This document shows, in pieces, positions 37,293 to 46,410 of a stretch of 64,000 nucleotides of DNA (within the stretch, counting starts at the first letter, position 1; each line of letters begins with the position of its first letter). The stretch is from Pyruvatibacter mobilis (GTDB lineage: Bacteria > Pseudomonadota > Alphaproteobacteria > CGMCC-115125): assembly GCF_012848855.1 (NCBI RefSeq), contig NZ_CP051630.1, forward strand, positions 1,715,501-1,779,500, given 5' to 3'. The notes beneath the pieces are model-generated. The model searched no databases, was not told where the DNA came from, and saw nothing but the letters and a program-made list of their open reading frames with translations. A program made the translations under genes and the position numbers.

Positions 37293-38426
37293 ATGGCAAC
37301 GCTCAACTATCTTAACACCACCCATATCGATTTCGGCTCGCGCAACATGGTGGCCGACACCATGAAGCAGCTTGGCATTACGCGGCCGATGATCGTGACC
37401 GACAAGGGCATCGTGGCCGCGGGCATTCTCGACAATGTGCGCGAGGCGATGGGCAACGAGTTCTCGCCGGAGATCTTCGACGACACGCCGGAAAACCCGA
37501 CCGAGGAAGCGACGCTGGCGGCACTCGCCAAATACAAGGATGCGGGCTGCGACGGCATCATCAGCCTGGGCGGCGGCTCCTCCATGGACCTTGCCAAGGG
37601 CCTGGCGCTGCTGGCCACCCATGAGGGTGACCTGACCAAGTTCGCGGCAATTGAGGGTGGCGGCGCGCTGATCGGCGACGTGGCCCCGCATATCGCCATG
37701 CCGACGACGGCGGGCACGGGCTCGGAAGTGTCGGTGGGCTCGGTGATCATCACCAAGGACGGCCGCAAGCTGATTTTCGCCAGCCCCAACCTGCTGCCGA
37801 AAGTGGCGCTGTGCGACCCGGACCTGACCATGGGCCTGCCCGCGCGGCTGACGGCGGCCACGGGCATGGACGCCGTGACCCACTGCATCGAAGCGGTGAT
37901 CTCGCCGATGGACAATCCGCCCGCCGAAGCCGTTGGGCTCGATGGCCTGCGCCGCGCGGTGCAGCTCGGCCACCTGGAGAAGGCGGTTGCTGACGGCCAG
38001 GACAAGGACGCGCGCTACAACATGATGATGGCGGCGTCTGAAGGTGCCATGGCGTTCGTGAAGGGGCTGGGCGCGGTGCATTCCATGAGCCATGCCTGTG
38101 GCCGTATCAAGGAGCTGCGCCTGCATCACGGCACGCTCAACGCCGTCATCCTGCCGGCGGTGCTGCGCTATAACGCCGATTTCGTGGGCGACAAATATGA
38201 CCGCATCCGCGACGCCATGGGCCTTGCGGCCGGTGCGGACCTTGCCGAAGCCATCGAAGCGCTGAACCAGCGGCTGGGCCTGCCGGCCAATCTCGGCGAG
38301 ATGGGCATCTCCATGGACACGCCGGGCATTGTCGAGAATGCGACGACGGATGTGTGCACCTTCACCAATCCGCGGCCGCTGGAAGCCAAGGACTACGAAA
38401 CCCTGTTCGAAATGGCGATCGGCTGA
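37293..38426 (+). CDS. Iron-containing alcohol dehydrogenase
   Basis: Group III NAD(P)-dependent alcohol dehydrogenase of 377 residues. The nucleotide loop is GGGSSMDLAKG (93-103), then PTTAGTGSEV. The metal ligands of the family are all present: D193 and H197 in GMDAVTHCIEA, H267 in AVHSMSHACG, and H278 or H279 in RLHHGTLNAV. AGGGAAGGAT precedes the ATG at 37293. A zinc-type alcohol dehydrogenase follows after 65 bp, suggesting one transcript for alcohol/aldehyde turnover. A GACA/TGTC dyad lies 61 bp upstream of the ATG (37222-37232), possibly an operator. Substrate unknown. Confidence 0.92.
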   Translation: MATLNYLNTTHIDFGSRNMVADTMKQLGITRPMIVTDKGIVAAGILDNVREAMGNEFSPEIFDDTPENPTEEATLAALAKYKDAGCDGIISLGGGSSMDLAKGLALLATHEGDLTKFAAIEGGGALIGDVAPHIAMPTTAGTGSEVSVGSVIITKDGRKLIFASPNLLPKVALCDPDLTMGLPARLTAATGMDAVTHCIEAVISPMDNPPAEAVGLDGLRRAVQLGHLEKAVADGQDKDARYNMMMAASEGAMAFVKGLGAVHSMSHACGRIKELRLHHGTLNAVILPAVLRYNADFVGDKYDRIRDAMGLAAGADLAEAIEALNQRLGLPANLGEMGISMDTPGIVENATTDVCTFTNPRPLEAKDYETLFEMAIG

Positions 38427-38491
38427 GGCCGGACGCTGTCGACGGGCCCCGGAAAATCCCCCAAGTTCAATTTCAAGGAGCGAGTATTCCC

Positions 38492-39541
38492 GTGAAAAGC
38501 CAGGCGATTGTTACCTACGGCGAAGCGCTGGAAGAAACCACCACCGACACGCCGGCCCCCCAGGGCAAGGAAGTGCTGGTGAAGGTGTCCCATTGCGGTG
38601 TCTGCCATTCCGACGTGCACCTGCATGACGGCTATTTCGATATGGGCGGCGGCAACAAGCTGGACGTGCGCGGCGGCCGCCAGCTTCCGTTCACGCTCGG
38701 CCACGAGATCGAAGGCGTGGTGGAAGCCGTGGGCCCGGATGTGGACGGCATCAAGCCGGGCGACCATTACGTGGTCTATCCGTGGATCGGCTGCGGCGAG
38801 TGTGCCATCTGCGAGCGCGGCGACGAGCATCTGTGCCTGCGCCCGCGCGCTCTCGGCATCAATGTGGCCGGCGGTTACGCCACCCATGTGATGGTGCCGG
38901 ACCAGAAATACCTGCTCGACCGCACCGGTGTGCCGGACGGTCTTGCGGCCACCTATATGTGCTCGGGCCTGACGGCCTATTCGGCGCTCAAGAAGCTGGG
39001 CAATCCGGGGCCGGAGGACAAGGTGGTGATCGTCGGCTGCGGCGGCGTGGGCATGATGGGCATCCAGTTTGCCCGCGCGCTGCTGCCGTCCGCGCCGCTG
39101 GCTGCGGATGTGGATGAAGGCAAGCTGCAGGCAGCCAAGGGTGCCGGGGCCGACGCCGTCTACAACCCCAAGGACGAGAACGCGATCAAGCAGCTGATGG
39201 CTGACACGGGCGGTGGCGCCTATGCGGCGATCGACTTCGTGGGCTCGGAAGCGTCGATGGCCTTCGCCACGTCGGTTGTCCGCAAGGGCGGCCAGGTGGT
39301 GGTCGTCGGCCTGTTCGGTGGCGGCTTCTCGATGCCGATCCCGATGTTCCCCATGCGCGCGATCACCATCGGCGGCTCCTATGTGGGCTCGCCGCAGGAG
39401 GCCGCGGACATGATGGAGCTGGTGCGGGCCGGCAAGGTGGACCCGATCCCGGTCGAGGAACGACCGCTGGACGCGGCCAGCAAGTCGCTCGATGACCTGC
39501 GCACCGGCTCGGTGCTGGGCCGCGTGGTGCTGGCGCCGTAA
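38492..39541 (+). CDS. Zinc-dependent alcohol dehydrogenase
   Basis: Medium-chain dehydrogenase of 349 residues. Catalytic zinc ligands are C35 (SHCGVCHSD) and H71/E72 (TLGHEIEGVV); the structural zinc cysteines are C101, C104, C107 and C115. The cofactor loop is VIVGCGGVGMMG and the end PLDAASKSLDDLRTGSVLGRVVL is typical. A GTG start at 38492, with AAGGAG at 38475-38480, gives the family N terminus. An insert after residue 45 (FDMGGGNKLDVRGGR) matches a subgroup of bacterial ADHs. It ends at a terminator at 39571. Confidence 0.93.
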   Translation: MKSQAIVTYGEALEETTTDTPAPQGKEVLVKVSHCGVCHSDVHLHDGYFDMGGGNKLDVRGGRQLPFTLGHEIEGVVEAVGPDVDGIKPGDHYVVYPWIGCGECAICERGDEHLCLRPRALGINVAGGYATHVMVPDQKYLLDRTGVPDGLAATYMCSGLTAYSALKKLGNPGPEDKVVIVGCGGVGMMGIQFARALLPSAPLAADVDEGKLQAAKGAGADAVYNPKDENAIKQLMADTGGGAYAAIDFVGSEASMAFATSVVRKGGQVVVVGLFGGGFSMPIPMFPMRAITIGGSYVGSPQEAADMMELVRAGKVDPIPVEERPLDAASKSLDDLRTGSVLGRVVLAP

Positions 39542-39570
39542 CGCGCTCCGCCTGCTGACGGGTTTGAATT

Positions 39571-39602
39571 GGGGAGGAGCCTTTGCGGGCTTCTCCCCTT
39601 TT
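39571..39602 (+). terminator. Rho-independent terminator after the alcohol dehydrogenase pair
   Basis: GGGGAGGAGCC pairs with GGCTTCTCCCC across a TTTGCG loop with a single G-T wobble, followed by TTTT. Confidence 0.85.
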
Positions 39603-39651
39603 CGTTGCGGGGTGCGGGCGGTCTGACATCGCCAGCGCTATCACCCCACCC

Positions 39652-39691
39652 CGGCGGCTGCGCCGCCGACCCTCCCCATCTGAGGGGAGGG
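39652..39691. repeat. Two adjacent GC-rich palindromes
   Basis: CGGCGGC/GCCGCCG (39652-39658 and 39662-39668) and CCCTCCCC/GGGGAGGG (39670-39677 and 39684-39691) are perfect hairpins in the ADH-gmk gap. Similar paired GC hairpins are known as interspersed elements in alphaproteobacterial genomes; I recognise the type, not the exact family. Confidence 0.55.
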
Positions 39692-39718
39692 TGACATTGG
39701 GGAGCGGTGCGGGGAGAC

Positions 39719-39781
39719 CCTCCGGTCAAGCCGGAGGGATAGCGGGAAAAACAACCGCTTATCCTCCGGCTTGACCGGAGG
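39719..39781. repeat. Inverted pair of the 19-bp CCTCCGG-type palindrome
   Basis: CCTCCGGTCAAGCCGGAGG (39719-39737) and its exact reverse complement CCTCCGGCTTGACCGGAGG (39763-39781) form a head-to-head pair, each itself a stem with a 5-base centre. The same 19-mer occurs once more at 60590-60608. The pair could fold as one larger cruciform. It looks like a REP/BIME-type dispersed element. Confidence 0.7.
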
Positions 39782-39833
39782 ATCTCTCCCGGCAGGGCTC
39801 CGCGCGTGGCGAGGCGATGGCGCAGCTGTGTGG

Positions 39834-40472
39834 CTAGAGGCCTTCGCGGAGGCCTTTGACGAAGCCGCCGAGGCCTGTCTGGCGGGGGCGTTTGAGGCGT
39901 TCGGCGTCGAGGATGGCGCGAATCTGGGTGCGGCTCTTGTCGAGGTCCTGGTTGACGATGATGTAGTCGTATTCAGCCCAGTGGCTCATTTCATCCGCAG
40001 CCTTGGCCATGCGTTTGGCGACGATTTCGGCGCTGTCCTGGGCGCGGGTGTGCAGGCGGCGTTCCAGCTCCTGGGTCGAGGGCGGCAGGATGAAGATGCT
40101 GACCACGTCCTCGCGGGCGTTTTCCTTCAGCTGCTGGGTGCCCTGCCAGTCGATGTCGAACAGCACGTCCTTGCCGCCCGACAGGGCCTCTTCCACCGGC
40201 CCGCGCGGGGTGCCGTAGTAATTGTCGAACACCTTGGCGTGCTCGAGGAATTCACCGCGGTTCACCATCAAGCCGAAATCTTCAACGCTGACGAAGTAAT
40301 AGTCCTTGCCGTCCACCTCGCCGGGGCGCGGGTTGCGGGTGGTGGCGGAGACCGACATGACGATCTCCTCGTCCGTATCCAGAAGGCCGCGGGACAGGGT
40401 CGTCTTGCCGGCACCGGACGGCGAGGACATGACGAACATCAGGCCGCGGCGTTTGATGGAAATCTCATTCAA
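39834..40472 (-). CDS. gmk: Guanylate kinase
   Basis: Phosphorylates GMP to GDP. The family opening RRGLMFVMSSPSGAGKTT (P-loop SSPSGAGKT) is reached from a TTG start at 40470-40472, giving 212 residues; the first in-frame ATG (40439) would sit only two residues before the hydrophobic strand. GMP-binding blocks ATTRNPRPGEVDGKDYYFV and FDIDWQGTQQL are normal. The TTG overlaps the end of yicC by 8 bp, the expected yicC-gmk order. The start is inferred. Confidence 0.95.
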   Translation of the reverse strand: MNEISIKRRGLMFVMSSPSGAGKTTLSRGLLDTDEEIVMSVSATTRNPRPGEVDGKDYYFVSVEDFGLMVNRGEFLEHAKVFDNYYGTPRGPVEEALSGGKDVLFDIDWQGTQQLKENAREDVVSIFILPPSTQELERRLHTRAQDSAEIVAKRMAKAADEMSHWAEYDYIIVNQDLDKSRTQIRAILDAERLKRPRQTGLGGFVKGLREGL

Positions 40473-41352
40473 CGTTCTGCACCTGCTCGCGGAGCTGTTC
40501 GATGGCGGCCTTGAGATCGAGGCCGATGCGGGTGAGCTCGGTGTCCGACGACTTGGAGCACAGGGTGTTGGCCTCGCGGTTGAACTCCTGGGCCAGGAAA
40601 TCGAGCTTGCGGCCCACCGCCTCGCCCTTGGCCAGAAGCTCGCGGGCCTGGGTGATGTGGGCCTTGAGGCGGTCCAGCTCCTCGCGCACATCGGCCTTGC
40701 CGGCCAGGAGCGCGACTTCCTGCACGATGCGCTCTTCAGGCATGTCGGCGCGGTTGGCGAGAAGCTCCTTCACCTGCTCTTCGAGGCGGGCGCGGAGATT
40801 TTCGGGCGCGGTGGCGGCAATGTCGCCTGCACGGGTGACGAGGGTTTCAATTTCAAGCAGCACGCTTTCAAGGATGGTGAAGAGCTTGGCGCCCTCCTCC
40901 GCCCGCGCGGCGACGAGACTGTCGAGTGCCTCCATGAAGCTGGCGGTCACCGCCGTGAGGCGGGCTTCGGCCTCCTCGTCGGTTTCAGAGGTGTCGGCGG
41001 TTTCAACGACGCCGCGCATGCCGAGCACAGTGTCGAGGCTCGGGGGCTCGACGCCCATGTCGTCGGCCAGCCGGTCCAGCTCGCTCATCAGGTGGGTGGC
41101 GAGCTCGGAATTGATGTGGATGTCGGCGCCTGCGCGGTCGCGGTCCACATTGATGAAGATCTGGACGGCACCGCGCTTGAGCCGGGCCTGCAGCGCCTTG
41201 CGGAGATCCTGCTCAATGGCCTCGAAGCCCTGAGGCATGCGCATGCGCACATCCAGCCCGCGGGCATTCACGGTCTTCAGTTCCCAGTGCCAGCGCCAAT
41301 CATCATGAGATCCGTCGGCGCGGCCGAATCCCGTCATGCTCTTGAGGGTCAT
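40465..41352 (-). CDS. yicC: YicC family endoribonuclease
   Basis: YicC proteins act as endoribonucleases and influence sRNA turnover in E. coli. The 295-residue protein begins with the family block KSMTGFGRADGSHDDW and LKTVNARGLDVRMRMPQGFE and ends with the DUF1732 segment GRKLDFLAQEFNREANTLCSKS. Its last bases overlap gmk, as in many proteobacteria. The mltG gene is upstream on the same strand. Confidence 0.95.
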   Translation of the reverse strand: MTLKSMTGFGRADGSHDDWRWHWELKTVNARGLDVRMRMPQGFEAIEQDLRKALQARLKRGAVQIFINVDRDRAGADIHINSELATHLMSELDRLADDMGVEPPSLDTVLGMRGVVETADTSETDEEAEARLTAVTASFMEALDSLVAARAEEGAKLFTILESVLLEIETLVTRAGDIAATAPENLRARLEEQVKELLANRADMPEERIVQEVALLAGKADVREELDRLKAHITQARELLAKGEAVGRKLDFLAQEFNREANTLCSKSSDTELTRIGLDLKAAIEQLREQVQNVE

Positions 41353-41402
41353 GGTTCATTCTACCGGATTCTGAGCGCGGGCAAGGCTCCTGGCAGACGC
41401 CC

Positions 41403-42452
41403 CTAGCGGAGGCCGCGCTCGCGCTGGATGCGGCGCCACTTGCGCACATTGCGCTCGTGCTCGCGGTTGGTTCTGGCGAAGGCGTGGCCGCCGGTGCCGT
41501 CGGCGACGAAGAACAGATACTCGGTCTCCGCCGGGTTGAGGACGGCTTCGATGGCAGCGGCACCCGGGTTGCAGATCGGCGTCGGCGGCAGGCCGTCCAC
41601 CTGGTAGGTGTTCCACGGGGTGGCGCGGTCGATCTCCGAGCGGCGGATGCGGCGGCCGAGCGGCCCCTGCCCCTTGGTGATGCCGTAGATGATGGTGGGG
41701 TCGGACTGCAGGCGCATGCCGCGCTCGAGCCGGTTGATGAAAACGCTGGCGGCCTTGTCACGCTCATCGCCCTTGCCGGTTTCCTTCTCGACGATGGAAG
41801 CGAGCACCAGGGCTTCGGCAATCGTGGTGAAGGGCAGACCCTCGGCGCGTTCGTCCCACAGATCATCAATCAGCTTCGCTTGGGCGCGCTGCATGCGGTC
41901 GATCACCTCCTGGCGGGAGGTGCCGCGGGTGACGAGATAGGTCTCCGGCAGCAGCGTGCCTTCGGCGGGCACGATGGGGACCGTGCCGGTGAGCACCGGC
42001 TGGAGCTTCAGATGCTCGACCACTTCCCACGAGGTCATGCCCTCGAACAGGGTGATGGGATGGAGGATGGGCTTGCCGTCCACCAGGATGCGCATGATCT
42101 GGCGCATGCTGGCGTGGCGGGGGATTTCATATTCGCCGGCCTTGAGGCTCGACGCCTCACCGAAAGCCTGGACGCCGAGGCGGAACATCAGCGCGTCGGC
42201 GACCAGCCCCTCGCGCTCAAGCTGGCGGGCGATCCGGCCGAGGCCGGAGCCTTCTTCAATAAGAACGGTCGTCCGCTCCGGGATGGCGCTGGGGCCGGTG
42301 AAGCCGCGCCAAGCGAGCCAGGCGGGTGTGCCGACGATGACAGCCAGAATGACCAGCGCCGTCAGCAGCCAGAGCACCCGGCGCGCCGCGCGGCGCTTGC
42401 GCCCCTGCACCGGGGCCGCAGGCGTGTCGTCAGTTGGCGGCGTCTGGTCCAT
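41403..42452 (-). CDS. mltG: Endolytic murein transglycosylase MltG
   Basis: Inner-membrane lytic transglycosylase thought to release nascent glycan strands. The 349-residue protein has a cytoplasmic basic N terminus, one transmembrane helix (VLWLLTALVILAVIVGTPAWLAW, about 26-48), a LysM-like region, and the YceG domain with the catalytic glutamate E222 in ASIVEKETG. FEGMTSWEV and the ending NPGAAAIEAVLNPA are conserved. Located between yicC and fabF on the same strand; mltG next to fabF-acpP is a common arrangement. Confidence 0.95.
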   Translation of the reverse strand: MDQTPPTDDTPAAPVQGRKRRAARRVLWLLTALVILAVIVGTPAWLAWRGFTGPSAIPERTTVLIEEGSGLGRIARQLEREGLVADALMFRLGVQAFGEASSLKAGEYEIPRHASMRQIMRILVDGKPILHPITLFEGMTSWEVVEHLKLQPVLTGTVPIVPAEGTLLPETYLVTRGTSRQEVIDRMQRAQAKLIDDLWDERAEGLPFTTIAEALVLASIVEKETGKGDERDKAASVFINRLERGMRLQSDPTIIYGITKGQGPLGRRIRRSEIDRATPWNTYQVDGLPPTPICNPGAAAIEAVLNPAETEYLFFVADGTGGHAFARTNREHERNVRKWRRIQRERGLR

Positions 42453-42506
42453 GGGGCAATCCTCACGCGGCGGATGGGCCAGGAGACGGGTCGGGTCAGC
42501 CCCTGT

Positions 42507-43787
42507 TTATGCCTCGACCGCCTTAAAGACCAGTGAAGCATTGGTGCCGCCGAAGCCGAAGGAATTGGAGAGCGCCACGTTGACCTCCTTCTCCTTCTTG
42601 ACGTTGGGCACGAGGTCGATCGCGGTCTCCACCGACGGGTTGTCGAGATTGATGGTCGGCGGCACCACGTTGTCGCGGATCGCCAGCATGGAGAAGATGC
42701 TCTCGATGGCACCGGCGGCGCCGAGCAGGTGGCCCACCGCGGATTTGGTGGAGGACATGGAGACGTCCGGCTGCTCATTGCCGAACAGGCGTTCGACCGC
42801 CCGCAGCTCGATCTCGTCGCCCAGCGGGGTCGAGGTGCCGTGGGCGTTCACATAATCGATGTCTTCCGGCTGGATGCCGGCGCGCTCGATGGCCATGCGC
42901 ATGGCCCGGTAGCCGCCGTCGCCATCCTCCGCCGGGGCGGTGATGTGATAGGCGTCACCCGACAGACCATAGCCGACAACCTCGGCATAGATCTTCGCGC
43001 CGCGGGCCTTGGCGTGTTCGTATTCCTCAACCACGACAACGCCGGCGCCCTCGCCCATGAGGAAGCCGTCACGGTCCTTGTCATACGGGCGCGAGGCTTT
43101 TTCAGGGGTGTCGTTGAAGCCGGTGGTGAGCGCGCGGCAGGCGCAGAAGCCGCCAATGCCCAGCGGCGAGATGGCCGCTTCGGCACCGCCTGCGAGCATC
43201 ACGTCCGCGTCGCCCATGGCGATCATGCGGGCGGCGTCACCGATGGCGTGAGCGCCGGTCGAGCACGCGGTGACGACGGAATGGTTCGGCCCCTTGAGAC
43301 CCCAGCGGATGGACGCATAGCCCGAGGTGAGGTTGATGAGGCGGCCGGGAATGAAGAAGGGCGACAGGCGGCGCAGGCCCTTATTGTGGAGGGTCAGCGC
43401 GCCTTCCTCGATGCCGGGCAGGCCGCCGATGCCGGAGCCGATGATGGTGCCGGTGCGGCACTGGTCTTCATAGGTCTCGGGGTGCCAGCCGGCATCGTCG
43501 AGCGCCTGGGCTGAGGCTGCGAGCGAATAGATGATGAAGTCATCCATGCGCTTCTGTTCCTTGGGGTCCACCCAGTCATCGGGGTTGAAGGTGCCGTCGG
43601 AGCCGTCGCCGCGCTTTACTTCACAGGCGATGCGGCAGGGATAGCCGTCCGCATCGAACCTGGTGATGGGGCCGGCGCCGGACTGGCCTTCCAGCAGGCG
43701 CTGCCAGGTGGTGTCCACACCGGTGCCAAGCGGGGTCACAAGACCCAGACCCGTGACCACTGCGCGTCTCAGCTCAATCATCGGCAT
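42507..43787 (-). CDS. fabF: Beta-ketoacyl-ACP synthase II
   Basis: Elongation condensing enzyme of type II fatty-acid synthesis. The 426-residue protein has the thiolase-fold triad: C175 in VTACSTGAHAIG, then the histidines in NAHGTSTPLGD and KSAVGHLLGAAG. The start at 43787 follows GGGAGAG; an in-frame ATG two codons later is the alternative. It is downstream of acpP on the same strand, and the gap (43788-43937) has no terminator. Confidence 0.97.
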   Translation of the reverse strand: MPMIELRRAVVTGLGLVTPLGTGVDTTWQRLLEGQSGAGPITRFDADGYPCRIACEVKRGDGSDGTFNPDDWVDPKEQKRMDDFIIYSLAASAQALDDAGWHPETYEDQCRTGTIIGSGIGGLPGIEEGALTLHNKGLRRLSPFFIPGRLINLTSGYASIRWGLKGPNHSVVTACSTGAHAIGDAARMIAMGDADVMLAGGAEAAISPLGIGGFCACRALTTGFNDTPEKASRPYDKDRDGFLMGEGAGVVVVEEYEHAKARGAKIYAEVVGYGLSGDAYHITAPAEDGDGGYRAMRMAIERAGIQPEDIDYVNAHGTSTPLGDEIELRAVERLFGNEQPDVSMSSTKSAVGHLLGAAGAIESIFSMLAIRDNVVPPTINLDNPSVETAIDLVPNVKKEKEVNVALSNSFGFGGTNASLVFKAVEA

Positions 43788-43937
43788 CGAACTCTCCCAG
43801 ATGCGTTACTCGCCCGGACGGCCCTGCGCCCGATCTTCTTTCGATTCTTCGTCCAGATAGTAATACGGACGGATATGCGCCCTGCACACCCGTCCGCAAA
43901 ACTGTTTTGTATTATTCAAGGCATGTGCCGGGGCAGC

Positions 43938-44177
43938 TTAGCTGCTGGCGTTTTCCTTGATGAACTTGATGGCATCGCCGACCGTCAGGATGGTCTCGGC
44001 GGCATCATCGGGGATCTCGACTTCGAATTCTTCCTCGAAGGCCATGACCAGCTCGACGGTGTCCAGGCTGTCTGCGCCCAGATCATCGATGAAGCTGGCA
44101 TTTTCCGTGACCTTTTCAGGTTCGACGCCAAGGTGCTCGACGACGATCTTCTTCACGCTCTCTGCGATGTCACTCAT
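43938..44177 (-). CDS. acpP: Acyl carrier protein
   Basis: Carries growing acyl chains on phosphopantetheine. The 79-residue acidic helical protein has [13 protein letters not shown], with S37 as the attachment site. Sequence and length are standard. The frame is open further upstream, but the ATG at 44177 gives the family N terminus [16 protein letters not shown]. It lies between fabG and fabF; a possible promoter is present about 200 bp upstream. Confidence 0.98.
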   Translation of the reverse strand: MSDIAESVKKIVVEHLGVEPEKVTENASFIDDLGADSLDTVELVMAFEEEFEVEIPDDAAETILTVGDAIKFIKENASS

Positions 44178-44374
44178 GCTTTTTTCTCTCAGCTCGTAGT
44201 GTGCAATCAGCCGGATAACCGGTCTTGATCTGGGGCTCAACGTCCCGCCTCGCGCAACTCACCCGGATGTCACCATCCTGACTTCAATGCGGCAAGGGCG
44301 GAAAGGACAAATTTGCAGTGTTACCGGTAGCCAGCGCCTGCTCATGTCCCGAAAAGCGGTCGCTTGGTAACACA

Positions 44375-44401
44375 ATCATATTCCTTTGACCAGATTGTCA
44401 G
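44375..44401 (-). promoter_or_regulatory. Candidate acpP promoter
   Basis: On the minus strand, CTGACA (44401-44396) and TATGAT (44380-44375) lie about 200 bp upstream of acpP. The 15-bp spacing is shorter than optimal, so this is tentative. The 296-bp acpP-fabG gap (44178-44473) shows no other gene-like sequence. Confidence 0.3.
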
Positions 44402-44473
44402 CCCGAGGGCAATCCTTCTGAAAAACTCAAGTATTCCGGGCTTTTAGAAGCATCCCTCCGGGTAACAATGCGG

Positions 44474-45211
44474 TCAAATCATGGCCATGCCGCCGTTCAC
44501 ATGCAGGGTTTGGCCAGTGACGTAGGCTGCTTCCTCGCTGGCGAGGTAGAGCGCTGCGGCTGCGATCTCCTCAGACGTGCCGAGACGGCCCGCCGGGATG
44601 CGCGTTGAAATGGTCTCTTTCTGGCCATCATCCAGCACATCGGTCATCGCGGTCTTGATGAAGCCGGGGGCCACGCAATTGACGGTGATGTTGCGGCTGG
44701 CGACTTCCTGGGCGATCGACTTGGTCATGCCGATCATGCCGGCCTTGGCGGCGGCGTAGTTGGCCTGGCCGGGATTGCCCATGACACCGACCACCGAGGT
44801 GATGCCGATGATGCGGCCCCAGCGGCGCTTCATCATGCCGCGCATGACGCCGCGCGACAGGCGGAAGGCAGCGGTGAGGTTGACGGCAAGGACCTGGTCC
44901 CACTCGTCGTCTTTCATCCGCATAAAGATGTTGTCGCGGGTGATGCCGGCATTGTTGACGAGAATGTCGAGCTGGCCCATGGCCTCCTCGGCCTGCTTGG
45001 GCAGGGCGTCCACCGCGTCGAGATCGCTGAGATTACAGGGCAGCACATGGGTGCGTTCGCCCAGCTCGCCAGCCACGTCGGCCAGCACGTTTTCACGGGT
45101 GCCGGACAGGGCGACGGTTGCGCCCTGCGCATGAAGGGCCTTGGCGATGGCGCCGCCGATGCCGCCGGTGGCGCCGGTGACAAGCGCGGTCTTGCCGGTG
45201 AGGTCAAACAT
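44474..45211 (-). CDS. fabG: 3-oxoacyl-ACP reductase
   Basis: NADPH-dependent reductase in fatty-acid elongation, a classical SDR of 245 residues. It has VTGATGGIGGAIA (cofactor), NNAGI, and the catalytic S139, Y152 and K156 (IGITSVVG, NYAAAKAG), plus the family end VTGQTLHVNGGMAMI. It lies between fabD and acpP; all are on the minus strand in the order fabD-fabG-acpP-fabF. Confidence 0.97.
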   Translation of the reverse strand: MFDLTGKTALVTGATGGIGGAIAKALHAQGATVALSGTRENVLADVAGELGERTHVLPCNLSDLDAVDALPKQAEEAMGQLDILVNNAGITRDNIFMRMKDDEWDQVLAVNLTAAFRLSRGVMRGMMKRRWGRIIGITSVVGVMGNPGQANYAAAKAGMIGMTKSIAQEVASRNITVNCVAPGFIKTAMTDVLDDGQKETISTRIPAGRLGTSEEIAAAALYLASEEAAYVTGQTLHVNGGMAMI

Positions 45212-45284
45212 GGGGAGCTCCCTGCTGCTGTGTCTCAGTTGATCTTGTGCGGTGTACGGATCGTTTGCGGATCACATGTAGATG

Positions 45285-46247
45285 CTAGAGGCCGGTGTCG
45301 ATCAGGCCGCGCACGGCCTCGGCGGAATTGATGGTCTGGCCCTTGATGGATTTGTCGATCCACTTGGTGAGGCCGGTGAGCACCTTGCCGGAGCCGCATT
45401 CGACCAACTCCTCGACCCCCTGATCGCGCATATAGATGACGCTTTCACGCCAGCGGACGCGGCCGGTCACCTGCTCGACGAGCAGTGTGCGGATGATGTC
45501 GGGATCGGTGACGGCTTCGGCCCGCACATTGGCGACGACGGGCACGACGGGTGCGTTGATGGCGGTGTCCTTCAAGGCACCTGCCATCTCGTCGGCGGCG
45601 GGCTGCATGAGGGCTGAATGGAACGGCGCTGAGACCGCCAGCGGCATGGCGCGCTTGGCGCCCATTTCCTTGGCGATCTCGCAGGCCCGGTCGACGCCCG
45701 CCTTGGAGCCGGAGATGACCACCTGGCCGTTGGCATTGTCGTTGGCGACGCCGACGGGCTCGCCGGTTTCAGAGGCTGCCTGTTCGGCGGCGTCATTCAC
45801 CTTGTCGTTTTCAAGGCCGAGGGTGGCGGCCATGGCGCCCGCCCCCACCGGCACGGCGCGCTGCATGGCCTCGCCGCGCAGGCGCAGGAGGCGCGCGGCG
45901 GTGGCGATGTCGAAGGCGCCGGCGGCACAGAGGGCGGCATATTCACCGAGTGAGTGACCGGCGACGAATTTGGCGTGCTTTGCGAGGTCGAGGCCTGCTT
46001 CGGCTTCCAGCACACGCACCACCGCCATCGAGACGGCCATCAGCGCGGGCTGGGTGTTCATGGTGAGGGTCAGGTCTTCTTCCGGACCGTTCCACATAAT
46101 GTCGGTGAGCTTGAGACCAAGCGCCTGATCCACTTCATCGAAGACGGCCTTGGCCTGCGGGAAGGCATCGGCGAGGTCCTTGCCCATGCCGACGCTCTGG
46201 GCGCCCTGGCCGGGGAATGTGAAAGCACGGATCGGGGTATCGCTCAC
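45285..46247 (-). CDS. fabD: Malonyl-CoA--ACP transacylase
   Basis: Loads malonyl groups onto ACP. With a GTG start at 46247 (preceded by AGAGGTG) the protein has 320 residues: FTFPGQGAQSVGM, the nucleophile S99 in GHSLGE, and the histidine in SAPFHSALM. An upstream in-frame ATG at 46316 would add 23 residues with no family similarity, so I use the GTG. First gene of the fab run. Confidence 0.95.
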   Translation of the reverse strand: MSDTPIRAFTFPGQGAQSVGMGKDLADAFPQAKAVFDEVDQALGLKLTDIMWNGPEEDLTLTMNTQPALMAVSMAVVRVLEAEAGLDLAKHAKFVAGHSLGEYAALCAAGAFDIATAARLLRLRGEAMQRAVPVGAGAMAATLGLENDKVNDAAEQAASETGEPVGVANDNANGQVVISGSKAGVDRACEIAKEMGAKRAMPLAVSAPFHSALMQPAADEMAGALKDTAINAPVVPVVANVRAEAVTDPDIIRTLLVEQVTGRVRWRESVIYMRDQGVEELVECGSGKVLTGLTKWIDKSIKGQTINSAEAVRGLIDTGL

Positions 46248-46410
46248 TTGTGTCACCTCTGCCTGCTGTCCTGCTGCCCACCGGGGCAGCCGGGTCCGGT
46301 GTTGTCGACTCGCCACGCTTGGGGGCGTTCATGCGGAAAGACACTGGCCGCAGGCGTTGAGTCAAGACATCGGACACCATTGCCCCTTGCATTTGCGGGC
46401 ATCCGGACCG

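Noticed and set aside
43897-43909. CAAAA-CTG-TTTTG hairpin between fabF and acpP as a terminator
   Set aside because: Short stem of weak A-T pairs and no T-run in the direction of transcription.
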